Assembly: GCA_030601015.1 (NCBI GenBank)
Contig: JAUVUO010000022.1
Coordinates: 1-11,686, forward strand
Source of the DNA: Candidatus Omnitrophota bacterium
GTDB taxonomy: Bacteria > Omnitrophota > Gorgyraeia > Duberdicusellales > 4484-171
Direction: 5' to 3'
DNA length: 11,686 bases
The position numbers and the translations under genes were made by a program. The notes under the pieces are model-generated. The model was not told where the DNA came from, made no database searches, and was given only the letters and a program-made list of their open reading frames with translations. Position 1 is the first letter of the stretch. Each line of letters opens with the position of its first letter. Shown here piece after piece: positions 1 to 7,168 of this stretch.

Positions 1-26
1 GGTATGGGAAAATAAGGAGAAACAAA

Positions 27-87
27 GGACGAGAGACGGGGAAAGACGAGGGACGAGAGACGAGAGCTTCGCTTGGACGAAGGACGA
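27..87. repeat. purine-rich GGACGA repeat tract
   Basis: GGACGAGAGACG occurs at 27-38 and again at 51-62, with shorter GGACGA copies at 75-80 and 82-87. The tract is much richer in G than the surrounding AT-rich DNA and encodes nothing I recognise. One frame stays open from position 2 to about 103, but its translation is only the repeat, so I do not call it a gene. It looks like a dispersed intergenic repeat of the kind seen in some uncultured bacterial genomes. What it does is unknown. Confidence 0.5.
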
Positions 88-119
88 TAAAAAGAGAATA
101 GAATAAAAGACAAAATGTC

Positions 120-153
120 GTAGAGATAATGGATCGCGGATCCATCCTTCTAC
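120..153. repeat. imperfect hairpin repeat
   Basis: The inner arms ATGGATC (129-135) and GATCCAT (139-145) flank a GCG loop. The outer arms GTAGA (120-124) and TCTAC (149-153) extend the stem across unpaired bases on both sides. It lies directly before a second hairpin at 163-181, so the two may form one composite repeat unit. There is no T-run after it, so it is not a convincing intrinsic terminator. Confidence 0.5.
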
Positions 154-162
154 AGCACGTAG

Positions 163-181
163 GGGCGAACGGCGTTCGCCC
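163..181. repeat. palindromic repeat GGGCGAAC-GGC-GTTCGCCC
   Basis: Perfect 8-bp arms (163-170 and 174-181) surround a GGC loop. The core GGGCGAAC..GTTCGCCC resembles short palindromes scattered between genes in several bacterial phyla. It is GC-rich in an AT-rich setting and has no downstream T-tract. I call it a dispersed palindromic element and not a terminator. Confidence 0.6.
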
Positions 182-224
182 GAAATAATGTTAAACAAAT
201 ATAAAAGAATACCTCGTAATTGTC

Positions 225-244
225 ATTCCTGCGAATGCAGGAAT
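225..244. repeat. palindromic repeat ATTCCTGC-GAAT-GCAGGAAT
   Basis: Perfect 8-bp inverted arms (225-232 and 237-244) surround a GAAT loop. The form GTCATTCC..GC-GAA-GC..GGAATC is a widely seen intergenic repeat, similar in shape to the neisserial dRS3 element. It lies about 80 bp upstream of the guaA promoter. It could act as a recombination or insertion target or a weak RNA hairpin, but no role is shown here. Confidence 0.6.
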
Positions 245-320
245 CTCTGGCATTAACAATTGCGTTTTGAATTAACTATTTAGAATTTGTTTAGGATTTA
301 TTTATGGTTGAAATCCTTTT

Positions 321-329
321 TGTTATAAT
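321..329 (+). promoter_or_regulatory. extended -10 promoter of guaA
   Basis: TGTTATAAT at 321-329 combines a perfect TATAAT hexamer (324-329) with an upstream TGn, the extended -10 signature of housekeeping sigma factors. The region 17 bp upstream (TTTATG near 301-306) is a poor -35, which fits an extended -10 promoter. Transcription would start near 336, leaving a leader of about 33 nt. A 7-bp tandem repeat, AAGAGCT, lies at 334-340 and 341-347 at that start. I see no purine riboswitch in the leader. Confidence 0.55.
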
Positions 330-368
330 AATTAAGAGCTAAGAGCTATTTGAAGTAGGAGTATAGCA

Positions 369-1910
369 ATGAGAAAAGATACGATTTTGATTATGGATTT
401 TGGTTCACAATACACACAATTAATTGCTCGGAGGGTAAGAGAATTTAAAGTGTTTAGCGTTATTGAACCCTGTACTGTAGATATAGAAAAAATTCGTAAA
501 ATAAACCCGAAAGGAATAATTCTTTCAGGTGGCCCTCATAGTGTTTATGAAAAAAACGCGCCGTTATTAAATAAGGATATTTTAAACTTAGGGATCCCAA
601 TATTAGGTATATGTTATGGAATGCAAATACTGGTTAAAATTTTGAAAGGCAAAGTGAAAGAATCACAAGAAAGAGAGTATGGCAGGGCAGAGATGTATAT
701 AGATAACCATAAAAATTTATTTGCTTCTATGCCGGCTAAAATAGTTTCCTGGATGAGTCATACTGACCAGACAGTAAAACTACCTAAGGGATTTATTGTC
801 TTAGCACATACCCTTAATACAAAATATTCATCTATCGGAGATATTGATAGAAATATCTATGGTGTCCAATTTCATCCCGAGGTAGTTCATACGGATTTAG
901 GAATACAGATACTTTCAAATTTTTTATTTAAAATATGTGATTGCTTTGCCAATTGGCAATTGGAGGATTTTATTAGCGAACAGATTAAAGAGATTAGAAA
1001 GAAAGTTGGGAATAAAAATGTTATTTGCGGATTAAGCGGAGGTGTAGATTCTTCTACAGCTGCAATCTTGTTAAGTAGAGCAATAGGTAAAAAACTTAAA
1101 TGTATTTTTGTTAATAATGGAGTCTTGAGAAAAGGCGAAGTTCGGCAGGTAATAAAAAATTTTGGTAACAATTCAGTAATCGATTTACATTACGTAGATG
1201 CTTCAAAGTCTTTTTTATCGAAATTAAAAGGGGTTGTTGATCCCGAACAAAAAAGAAAGATAATCGGAAATGAATTCATAAAAGTATTTGATGCTGAAGC
1301 TTCAAAAATAAAAAATGTGGAGTTTCTCGTTCAAGGAACGCTTTATCCTGATGTAATCGAATCAGTTTCTTTTTTTGGCGGGCCTACAGCTTGTATAAAA
1401 TCTCATCATAATGTCGGAGGCCTTCCTGAAAATATGAAATTAAGATTGATAGAACCATTTCGCCAGCTATTCAAAGATGAAGTCAGAGAAATAGCTAAAA
1501 TTTTAGAAATGCCTGAAAGTATTATAGATAGGCATCCGTTTCCCGGCCCGGGATTAGCGATAAGGATCATAGGAGAAGTAATCCCTTCACAACTTAAAAT
1601 TTTGAGGGAAGCTGATGCTATATTAGAAAAAACGATAACGAAAAATGGTCTTTATAAGGATATCTGGCAATCATTTTGTGTTTTATTACCGCTAAAAACT
1701 GTTGGTGTAATGGGAGATAAACGGACTTATGAATATGTTATTGCAGTTCGCGCGGTAAGCAGTATAGACGGGATGACCGCTGATTGGTCAAAAATACCCT
1801 TTCCTGTTTTAGATGAAATATCTAACGCGATTATTAATAAAGTAAGAGGAGTTAATAGAGTAGTTTTGGATATAAGCTCAAAACCTCCGGCAACTATTGA
1901 ATGGGAATAA
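369..1910 (+). CDS. guaA: GMP synthase (glutamine-hydrolysing)
   Basis: The enzyme makes GMP from XMP using ATP and glutamine in the cytoplasm, the last step of guanine nucleotide synthesis. It has 513 residues, the normal bacterial length. The N-terminal class I glutamine amidotransferase domain has the nucleophile Cys82 in GICYGMQ and the His169/Glu171 pair in QFHPEV. The ATP pyrophosphatase domain follows, with the P-loop SGGVDSS at 223-229. The C-terminal dimerisation domain ends in the family-typical KPPATIEWE. The ATG is preceded by AGGAG (357-361) at 7 nt spacing, which fixes the start. It has its own promoter, and no guaB lies immediately upstream, so it may be transcribed alone. No key residue is missing. 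Confidence 0.98.
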   Translation: MRKDTILIMDFGSQYTQLIARRVREFKVFSVIEPCTVDIEKIRKINPKGIILSGGPHSVYEKNAPLLNKDILNLGIPILGICYGMQILVKILKGKVKESQEREYGRAEMYIDNHKNLFASMPAKIVSWMSHTDQTVKLPKGFIVLAHTLNTKYSSIGDIDRNIYGVQFHPEVVHTDLGIQILSNFLFKICDCFANWQLEDFISEQIKEIRKKVGNKNVICGLSGGVDSSTAAILLSRAIGKKLKCIFVNNGVLRKGEVRQVIKNFGNNSVIDLHYVDASKSFLSKLKGVVDPEQKRKIIGNEFIKVFDAEASKIKNVEFLVQGTLYPDVIESVSFFGGPTACIKSHHNVGGLPENMKLRLIEPFRQLFKDEVREIAKILEMPESIIDRHPFPGPGLAIRIIGEVIPSQLKILREADAILEKTITKNGLYKDIWQSFCVLLPLKTVGVMGDKRTYEYVIAVRAVSSIDGMTADWSKIPFPVLDEISNAIINKVRGVNRVVLDISSKPPATIEWE

Positions 1911-1954
1911 AAGAAGGATTGAAAAGAAGAGTTAGTTGGTTATTTTTTGTTTTG

Positions 1955-1982
1955 GTTCGCGGGTTTAGCGAGTTCGCGGGTT
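1955..1982. repeat. direct repeat GTTCGCGGGTT x2 in guaA-dnaE gap
   Basis: GTTCGCGGGTT occurs at 1955-1965 and 1972-1982, a 17-bp period. The intervening GCGGGTTTAGCGAG (1959-1972) closely matches the reverse complement of 5801-5815, so the two loci probably carry members of one small repeat family in opposite orientation. The remainder of the gap (1911-2079) shows no clear terminator or gene. Confidence 0.45.
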
Positions 1983-2079
1983 AAATTGAGAAACGTATCG
2001 AGTCGTGCGTGAAGAAGAAAAATAAAAATCAAATATGGATAAATTGGTTAAATTATTAATTTAATAAAAAATATATAAT

Positions 2080-2604
2080 ATGCATGCGGATTTTGTTCAT
2101 CTTCACGTACATACACAATATAGCCTGTTAGACGGTGCCTGCCTTTTGACTCGCCTTGTCGATAAAGCAGTCCAATTTAAATTACCCGCGCTTGCAATGA
2201 CCGATCATGGAAATATATTTGGCGCGATAAAATTTTATAGCCTTTGTATGAAGAAAGGGATTAAACCTATTATAGGCTGTGAAGTTTATGTTTCACGCGG
2301 GTCTCGTTTTGATAAAGAAAATAAACCCGGTTCAAACAGTAATTATCATTTGATTCTTTTAGTTAAAAATGAGTTAGGATATTCCAATCTTATTAGGTTA
2401 GTTTCGTTAGCAAATTTGGAAGGATTTTACTATAAACCACGGGTAGATAAAGAAATTCTTAGAAAATATAGTGAAGGATTAATAGGTTCAAGCGCTTGTT
2501 TAAAAGGAGAAATCGCATCTTATATATTGTTAGGTGAAATGAATAAAGCCTATAAATGCGCGGATGAATATTTAAGCATTTTCGGTAAAAACAATTTTTA
2601 TTAA
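2080..2604 (+). CDS. dnaE: DNA polymerase III alpha subunit, N-terminal part of PHP domain (ends at in-frame TAA)
   Basis: This is the first 174 residues of the replicative polymerase alpha subunit. It holds most of the PHP domain: HLHVHTQYSLLDG (from His7), TDHG, GCEVYV, NYHLILL and the GSSACLKGE segment. The frame stops at TAA 2602-2604, where family members usually have Leu in a FYLEL-like stretch, so one T-to-A change from TTA would explain it. The same frame continues at once with the rest of the protein (to 5481). ATG 2080 is the only ATG after the upstream stop at 2065-2067, and it has no Shine-Dalgarno sequence. As a separate protein this piece would be a broken PHP barrel, so I read it as part of one dnaE gene. 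Confidence 0.85.
   Translation: MHADFVHLHVHTQYSLLDGACLLTRLVDKAVQFKLPALAMTDHGNIFGAIKFYSLCMKKGIKPIIGCEVYVSRGSRFDKENKPGSNSNYHLILLVKNELGYSNLIRLVSLANLEGFYYKPRVDKEILRKYSEGLIGSSACLKGEIASYILLGEMNKAYKCADEYLSIFGKNNFY
2602..2604 (+). other. in-frame TAA inside dnaE
   Basis: Both dnaE parts share one frame, and this codon is the only stop between 2080 and 5479. The flanking residues (FGKNNFY before, ELMDNGLDDQ after) are collinear with intact DnaE proteins, so nothing is lost or shifted. TAA also ends guaA, the HU gene, aspS and phoH here, so TAA is a normal stop and global code reassignment is unlikely. A base-call or assembly error, a recent nonsense mutation, or read-through or re-initiation at TTG 2608 or ATG 2611 remain possible. 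Confidence 0.9.
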
Positions 2605-2607
2605 GAA

Positions 2608-5481
2608 TTGATGGATAATGGGTTAGACGACCAAATCAAGGTAAATAAAGGGTTACTTAAAATATCGAAAGAGTTAAATATACCAATAGTGGCAACAAAT
2701 GATGTGCATTATTTAGAAAGAGAGGAATCCTTTGCTCATGAGGCACTTCTTTCAATACAAACCCAGACTTTAATGTCGGATCCTAAGAGGTTTAAATTTA
2801 ATACAGACACTTTTTATTTTAGAAGTCCTGCTGAAATGAAAAGTATTTTTAAAGAAGTACCTCAAGCAATAAAAAATACTTTAGAGATTACTCAAAAATG
2901 TAATCTCATTATGGATTTCAGTCAAACACATTTACCAAGTTTTCCTTTACCGGAAAACGAATCAGACGATTCTTTTTTAAGAAATATTTGTTATAAAAAA
3001 TTAAAAAATAAATATCCGGAGAAAACAGAGAAGATAATACAAAGGTTAGACCATGAATTAAGTGTTATTAAAAAAACAGGATTTTCGAGTTATTTTTTAA
3101 TAGTTTGGGACCTTATTAAATTTGCTAAAGAAAATCATATCCCTGTAGGCCCCGGAAGAGGAAGCGCCGCAGGGAGTATTGTTAGTTATGTCCTGGATAT
3201 TACAGATGTTGACCCGTTAAGTTATGATTTACTCTTTGAGAGGTTTTTAAATCCTGCAAGAATTTCTATGCCTGATATTGATATAGATTTTTGTTATGAG
3301 AAACGGTTAGACGTTTTAGACTATGTAACTAAAAAGTACGGGAAAGACAATGTAGCTCAAATAATAACATTTGGAACTATGCAGGCTCGCGCGGCAATAA
3401 GAGATGTCGGTAGAGTTTTGGGTTTTAATTATTCTGATGTAGATAAAATTGCTAAAATGCTCACATCTTCTGTTGGCCAGCAAACAACATTAAAAGATGC
3501 CATATCTCAAAACATTGATATTTCCAGAGCGTACAAATCCGATAGTAAAATTAAACAGCTTATAGATGTAGCATCTCAGCTAGAAGGCCTATCCCGGCAT
3601 GCTTCTACCCACGCTGCGGGAGTAGTTATCTCGGATAAACCCTTGATAGACAGAGTACCGTTAATCCGGGGGTCGGAAGGAGATATTGTAACCGGTTTTG
3701 ATATGGTTTCTTTGGAAAAGACAGGCCTTCTAAAAATGGATTTTTTAGGCCTTAAAACTTTAACTGTAATTGAAGAAACGTTGAAAATTATAAAAAGGAC
3801 AAGGCATGAAGAAGTTGATATTACTAAAATCTTGCTTAATAATAAAAAAACTTATCAACTATTAACGGAAGGCGAGACCATTGGAGTTTTTCAGCTGGAA
3901 AGTAGAGGGATGAGAGAAATATTAACAAAAATAAATCCGTCTTGTTTTGAAGATTTGATAGCGGTACTTGCTCTTTATCGTCCTGGCCCCCTGGGCAGCG
4001 GCATGGTTGATGATTTTATAAGCAGAAAACAAGGAAAAACAAAGATTATTTATATCCATTCAGAGTTAGAGTCAATACTTAAAGCAACATACGGAATAAT
4101 TCTTTATCAAGAACAGATAATGCAGATAGTATGTAAATTGGCCGGTTTTGATATGTCACGAGCAGATCTTTTAAGGAAAGCTATTGGTAAAAAAATACCT
4201 GAAATTATGGAAGAACAACGGTATATGTTTGTTCAAGGGTGTGTTAAAAATAAAATATCTAAAGACAAAGCCTCTCAGATATTTGATTTGATAGATTATT
4301 TTTCCGGCTACGGATTTAATAAGAGTCATTCAACGGCGTACGCGCTCATTTCTTATCGTACGGCTTATTTGAAAGCAAATTATACTATTGAATATATGGC
4401 TGCGCTTCTTACCAGCGAACGTAACAATACAGATAAAGTGGTTGAATATATAGGTGAAACAAAACATATGAAATTTGAAGTTTTGCCTCCGGATATAAAT
4501 TCCAGTTTTGCTAATTTTACCGTAACGAATAATAAAAGTATTAGGTTTGGTTTAATGGCAATAAAAAACGTTGGTAACGCCGCGTTAGAGAATATTCTTG
4601 AAATAAGAAAAGAAAAAAATTTTTCCAGTATTTTTGAGTTTACAGATAGGGTTGATTCAAGAGTAGTGAATAAAAAAGTAATGGAAAGTCTAATTAAATC
4701 TGGTGCAATGGATAGTTTTGCAATGAAACGTTCTCAAATGATGGCAATTTTGGATAGAATCTTGAGTAAATCATCTAAAAAGATCGATACCGCTCAATTA
4801 ACTTTATTCGCGCCAATTATTGATGAAAGTGTTCCTGAGATTGAGGAATGGGGACTTCTTGAGATATTAAATTATGAAAAATCTCTTTTAGGTATTTATT
4901 TAACCGGACATCCTTTAAGTTGTTACTCTTATTTGGTTAATTCATTAAAAAGAGATAAAATAATTTCTTTTTACGAAAATCCCAGGAATAAAGAAGTTTT
5001 AGTTTGCGGAGTTATTGAGAAAATAAAGATAGTTATTACAAAACGAAAAAAACAGCGTATGGCAATTTTAAACATTGAAGATGAAACATCTAGAGTTGAG
5101 GTTATTGTTTTTCCACAGTTATTTGAAGAATCAAATATTTATTTAAATGAAAAAGAAATTATAGTATTGATGGGTAAAGTAGAAACTAAAGAAAAGACTC
5201 CGAAAATTTTAGCAACAAAAATAATACCAATGGAAGAAATTATGACTTATGTTAAGAGGGCAAATATTATAATCGAGAAAAATAAATTACATTTAGATAA
5301 ATTAAAAGATATTTTTACAAAGAATAGAGGAAATGTACCGGTTTATTTTTCCTTTAAGAATTCTCGGATGGATGGAGTAAAAATAAAAGCCGCGGATAAT
5401 TGCAGTATAAAATTAAATCCTCAGGTATTAAAGGATTTAACCTCTCTGGTGGGAGAAGGAAACTTAGTCTTGACACTATAG
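2608..5481 (+). CDS. dnaE: DNA polymerase III alpha subunit, remainder (PHP end, polymerase core, OB fold)
   Basis: This is the main body of the replicative polymerase. Joined to 2080-2604 it has 1133 codon positions, a normal DnaE length. In joined numbering it contains the last PHP motif NDVHY (Asp208, His210), the GPGRGSAAGS palm/nucleotide region, the catalytic PDIDIDF (Asp399/401/403), a third Asp near 554 in KMDFLGL, a clamp-binding motif QLTLF at 906-910, and an OB fold from about 970. Its only possible own starts are TTG 2608 or ATG 2611 just behind the stop, with a weak upstream AAGAA and no real Shine-Dalgarno, so independent initiation would need re-initiation. All catalytic residues are present, which argues against an old pseudogene. 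It belongs to the DnaE type and is not PolC (no inserted DEDD exonuclease). Confidence 0.92.
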   Translation: MMDNGLDDQIKVNKGLLKISKELNIPIVATNDVHYLEREESFAHEALLSIQTQTLMSDPKRFKFNTDTFYFRSPAEMKSIFKEVPQAIKNTLEITQKCNLIMDFSQTHLPSFPLPENESDDSFLRNICYKKLKNKYPEKTEKIIQRLDHELSVIKKTGFSSYFLIVWDLIKFAKENHIPVGPGRGSAAGSIVSYVLDITDVDPLSYDLLFERFLNPARISMPDIDIDFCYEKRLDVLDYVTKKYGKDNVAQIITFGTMQARAAIRDVGRVLGFNYSDVDKIAKMLTSSVGQQTTLKDAISQNIDISRAYKSDSKIKQLIDVASQLEGLSRHASTHAAGVVISDKPLIDRVPLIRGSEGDIVTGFDMVSLEKTGLLKMDFLGLKTLTVIEETLKIIKRTRHEEVDITKILLNNKKTYQLLTEGETIGVFQLESRGMREILTKINPSCFEDLIAVLALYRPGPLGSGMVDDFISRKQGKTKIIYIHSELESILKATYGIILYQEQIMQIVCKLAGFDMSRADLLRKAIGKKIPEIMEEQRYMFVQGCVKNKISKDKASQIFDLIDYFSGYGFNKSHSTAYALISYRTAYLKANYTIEYMAALLTSERNNTDKVVEYIGETKHMKFEVLPPDINSSFANFTVTNNKSIRFGLMAIKNVGNAALENILEIRKEKNFSSIFEFTDRVDSRVVNKKVMESLIKSGAMDSFAMKRSQMMAILDRILSKSSKKIDTAQLTLFAPIIDESVPEIEEWGLLEILNYEKSLLGIYLTGHPLSCYSYLVNSLKRDKIISFYENPRNKEVLVCGVIEKIKIVITKRKKQRMAILNIEDETSRVEVIVFPQLFEESNIYLNEKEIIVLMGKVETKEKTPKILATKIIPMEEIMTYVKRANIIIEKNKLHLDKLKDIFTKNRGNVPVYFSFKNSRMDGVKIKAADNCSIKLNPQVLKDLTSLVGEGNLVLTL

Positions 5482-5498
5482 ATTGAGACTGATAAACT
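5470..5498 (+). promoter_or_regulatory. candidate promoter for the HU gene, inside the dnaE tail
   Basis: A perfect -35 hexamer TTGACA (5470-5475) is followed after 17 bp by TAAACT (5493-5498), a 4 of 6 match to TATAAT that carries an upstream TGa extension. Transcription would start near 5505, the A of the HU start codon, giving a leaderless or nearly leaderless mRNA. This fits the absence of a Shine-Dalgarno sequence before that gene. The -35 overlaps the last dnaE codons, so it may be fortuitous. Confidence 0.4.
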
Positions 5499-5506
5499 TA
5501 GTTTAT
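5492..5506. repeat. inverted repeat over the HU start codon
   Basis: ATAAAC (5492-5497) and GTTTAT (5501-5506) form 6-bp arms around TTA. The second arm includes the AT of the ATG, and the element overlaps the putative -10. It could be an operator or a weak hairpin over the start, but AT-rich palindromes of this size also arise by chance. Confidence 0.3.
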
Positions 5507-5777
5507 GCGGAAAAGAGATATTGTTTTAAAAATTAGCGATAAAACAGGAATAAAGCAGATTAAAGTTAAAGAAATCGTACAATTGACACTTGATACTGTC
5601 TTTGAGGCTTTGAAGGAAGGCCGAAGGATTGAGTTGAGAAACTTTGGAGTTTTTCAAGTAAAAACAAGAAAAAAAAGAATTGGCCGAAATCCTAAAACTG
5701 GTGAAGTAGTTCCTGTTCCTGAAAGAAAAACTGTAGTCTTTAAGCCCGGACTTGATATGAAGAAATTTATAAAATAA
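5505..5777 (+). CDS. HU/IHF family DNA-binding protein
   Basis: This is a small, basic, dimeric nucleoid protein of 90 residues, the standard family length. It binds and bends DNA and helps shape the chromosome. The N-terminal helices (about 3-40) are followed by the beta core with ELRNFGVF (43-50) and the DNA-inserting arm GRNPKTGE (60-67), whose Pro63 is the intercalating tip residue in HU and IHF. It ends in the usual FKPG..KKF. The RNPKTGE form alone does not separate HU from IHF subunits. It starts 23 bp after dnaE without a Shine-Dalgarno sequence, and a promoter-like sequence at 5470-5498 may serve it. Confidence 0.95.
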   Translation: MRKRDIVLKISDKTGIKQIKVKEIVQLTLDTVFEALKEGRRIELRNFGVFQVKTRKKRIGRNPKTGEVVPVPERKTVVFKPGLDMKKFIK

Positions 5778-5800
5778 CCTCCCCTTTTCTAAATATGCAC

Positions 5801-5825
5801 CTCGTTAAACCCCGCACTTTAAAGT
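5801..5825. repeat. partial palindromic element between HU gene and hisS
   Basis: ACTTTAAAGT (5816-5825) is a perfect 10-bp palindrome. On its left is CTCGTTAAACCCCGC (5801-5815), whose reverse complement GCGGGGTTTAACGAG resembles GCGGGTTTAGCGAG at 1959-1972. The right arm that would complete a larger palindrome is absent, so this looks like a half-copy or decayed copy of a dispersed repeat. Confidence 0.35.
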
Positions 5826-5844
5826 TAGTTTATATAAAAACAAT

Positions 5845-5850
5845 AGGAGA
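5845..5850 (+). promoter_or_regulatory. ribosome binding site of hisS
   Basis: AGGAGA lies 8 nt before GTG 5859 and 11 nt before ATG 5862. The two adjacent codons are in the same frame, so the choice changes the protein by one residue. I use the ATG, but the spacing slightly favours the GTG. Confidence 0.7.
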
Positions 5851-5861
5851 TTAATTGAGTG

Positions 5862-7109
5862 ATGAGAAAGTTTTTTAATGTTAGAGGAACCTCTGATTTT
5901 AAACCATCAGAAACATTGTTTTTTCAGGAAATCAATCAGCAATCACGGAACATTTGTAAAAAATTTGGTTATGAAGAGATAAGTTTGCCTATTTTGGAGG
6001 AACGGGAATTATTTTCAAAAGGGGTGGGTGAAGTCACAGATATTGTTGAGAGACAAATGTTTAAAATAGAGGGCAAAGATATAGTTTTAAGGCCGGAAGG
6101 GACAGCTCAGGTTATCAGATATTATCTTCAGAATTCTCTATATAAACAAAACGATTTTTATAAGTTTTTTTATCTTGGGCCAATGTTCAGAGGCGAAAGG
6201 CCGCAGAAAGGAAGATTGCGCCAATTTCATCATATTGGAGTTGAAGCTATAGGTTCGGATAGTATTTATATTGATGCTGAAATAATTTGCTTATGCTTTG
6301 AAATATTGGATAAAATTGGTGTTACCGAAAAAGAGTTAAAAATTAATACTTTAGGCTGCGCTTCAGATAAAGAAAAGTTTTCAGTTACTCTTAAACAAGC
6401 ACTTATAGATCGAAAAGATGAACTTTGCCAAGATTGTGAGAAAAGGTTAGAAAAAAATCCTTTAAGAGTAATAGACTGTAAAAATAAACAATGCCAAAAA
6501 GTAGTTAATTCATTAAATTTAGAGATGGATCATTTATGTCCCGATTGTAAAAATCGGTTTAACGATTTAATGTCTCTACTAAAAGATATGAATATAGATT
6601 ATACTTACAGCCCTCATTTAGTAAGAGGATTGGATTATTATACGAATACCGTATTTGAAATAACCTCAAATAAATTAGGATCACAGGACGCGATTGGAGC
6701 GGGCGGAAGATACAACAATCTTATGAAATCTTTAGGAGGCCCGGAAATCCCCGCTACAGGTTTTGCTTTGGGGCTGGAACGGATATTGTTAATATTATCT
6801 GATATCCAACGGGCAAAAAAACTTGATTGTTTTGTAGCTGTTATGGATAAAGAGAATGCTAAATTGGGATTTAGTATTTTAAGAGATATTAGAAACGCCG
6901 GATTTAGCGCGGATTTTGATTATAAAAATAAATCTTTAAAAGGACAATTGAGGGTAGCCCAAAAAAAAGGAGCTAAATTTGTGGTTATTCTCGGAGAAGA
7001 GGAATATAAAAATAATTCTTTGGTTTTAAAAAATATGGAAAATTCAACCCAAGAAATAATAAAATATAATGAACTAATCGAAGAGTTAAAAATAAGAATG
7101 AAAAGTTGA
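5862..7109 (+). CDS. hisS: histidyl-tRNA synthetase
   Basis: This class II synthetase charges tRNA-His and acts as a cytoplasmic homodimer. It has 415 residues, the usual bacterial length. The N-terminal RGTSDF and the motif 1 region are followed by motif 2 around FRGERPQKGRLRQFHH, the HisRS-specific LVRGLDYYTNTVFE, the GAGGRYNNL loop, motif 3 GFALGLERIL, and a C-terminal anticodon-binding domain ending near the stop. Residues about 189-230 hold several cysteines (CQDC, DCKNKQC, CPDC), a pattern also found in some other bacterial HisRS proteins that could bind zinc. It lies 59 bp before aspS, and this hisS-aspS pair is common in bacteria and probably co-transcribed. Confidence 0.97.
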   Translation: MRKFFNVRGTSDFKPSETLFFQEINQQSRNICKKFGYEEISLPILEERELFSKGVGEVTDIVERQMFKIEGKDIVLRPEGTAQVIRYYLQNSLYKQNDFYKFFYLGPMFRGERPQKGRLRQFHHIGVEAIGSDSIYIDAEIICLCFEILDKIGVTEKELKINTLGCASDKEKFSVTLKQALIDRKDELCQDCEKRLEKNPLRVIDCKNKQCQKVVNSLNLEMDHLCPDCKNRFNDLMSLLKDMNIDYTYSPHLVRGLDYYTNTVFEITSNKLGSQDAIGAGGRYNNLMKSLGGPEIPATGFALGLERILLILSDIQRAKKLDCFVAVMDKENAKLGFSILRDIRNAGFSADFDYKNKSLKGQLRVAQKKGAKFVVILGEEEYKNNSLVLKNMENSTQEIIKYNELIEELKIRMKS

Positions 7110-7168
7110 AGTGGATACACGAAGATATATTTTTAAAATTATTAATGAAAATAAATGAGGGGTGATAA

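Noticed and set aside
2..103. Open frame at the left edge as the tail of an upstream gene
   Set aside because: The translation is made of the GGACGA repeat tract and matches no family I know. A short GMGK-stop in another frame is equally possible, so no gene end can be supported.
163..181. CRISPR repeat
   Set aside because: Only single copies of each palindrome are present, with no regular spacing or spacers.
120..245. Hairpins as intrinsic terminators
   Set aside because: None is followed by a T-run, and their form fits dispersed palindromic repeats better.
250..368. Purine riboswitch upstream of guaA
   Set aside because: The leader after the promoter is only about 33 nt and lacks the three-way junction core, so it is too short.
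887..1171. Minus-strand open frame of 94 codons
   Set aside because: It lies wholly inside guaA on the opposite strand and shows no domain or start signal.
2074..2079. TATAAT directly before the dnaE ATG as its promoter
   Set aside because: It would start transcription inside the coding region, and there is no -35 at a fitting distance. The AT-rich setting makes it likely to be chance.
6920..7120. Minus-strand frame at the hisS end
   Set aside because: It is antisense to the conserved HisRS C-terminal domain, with no supporting features.
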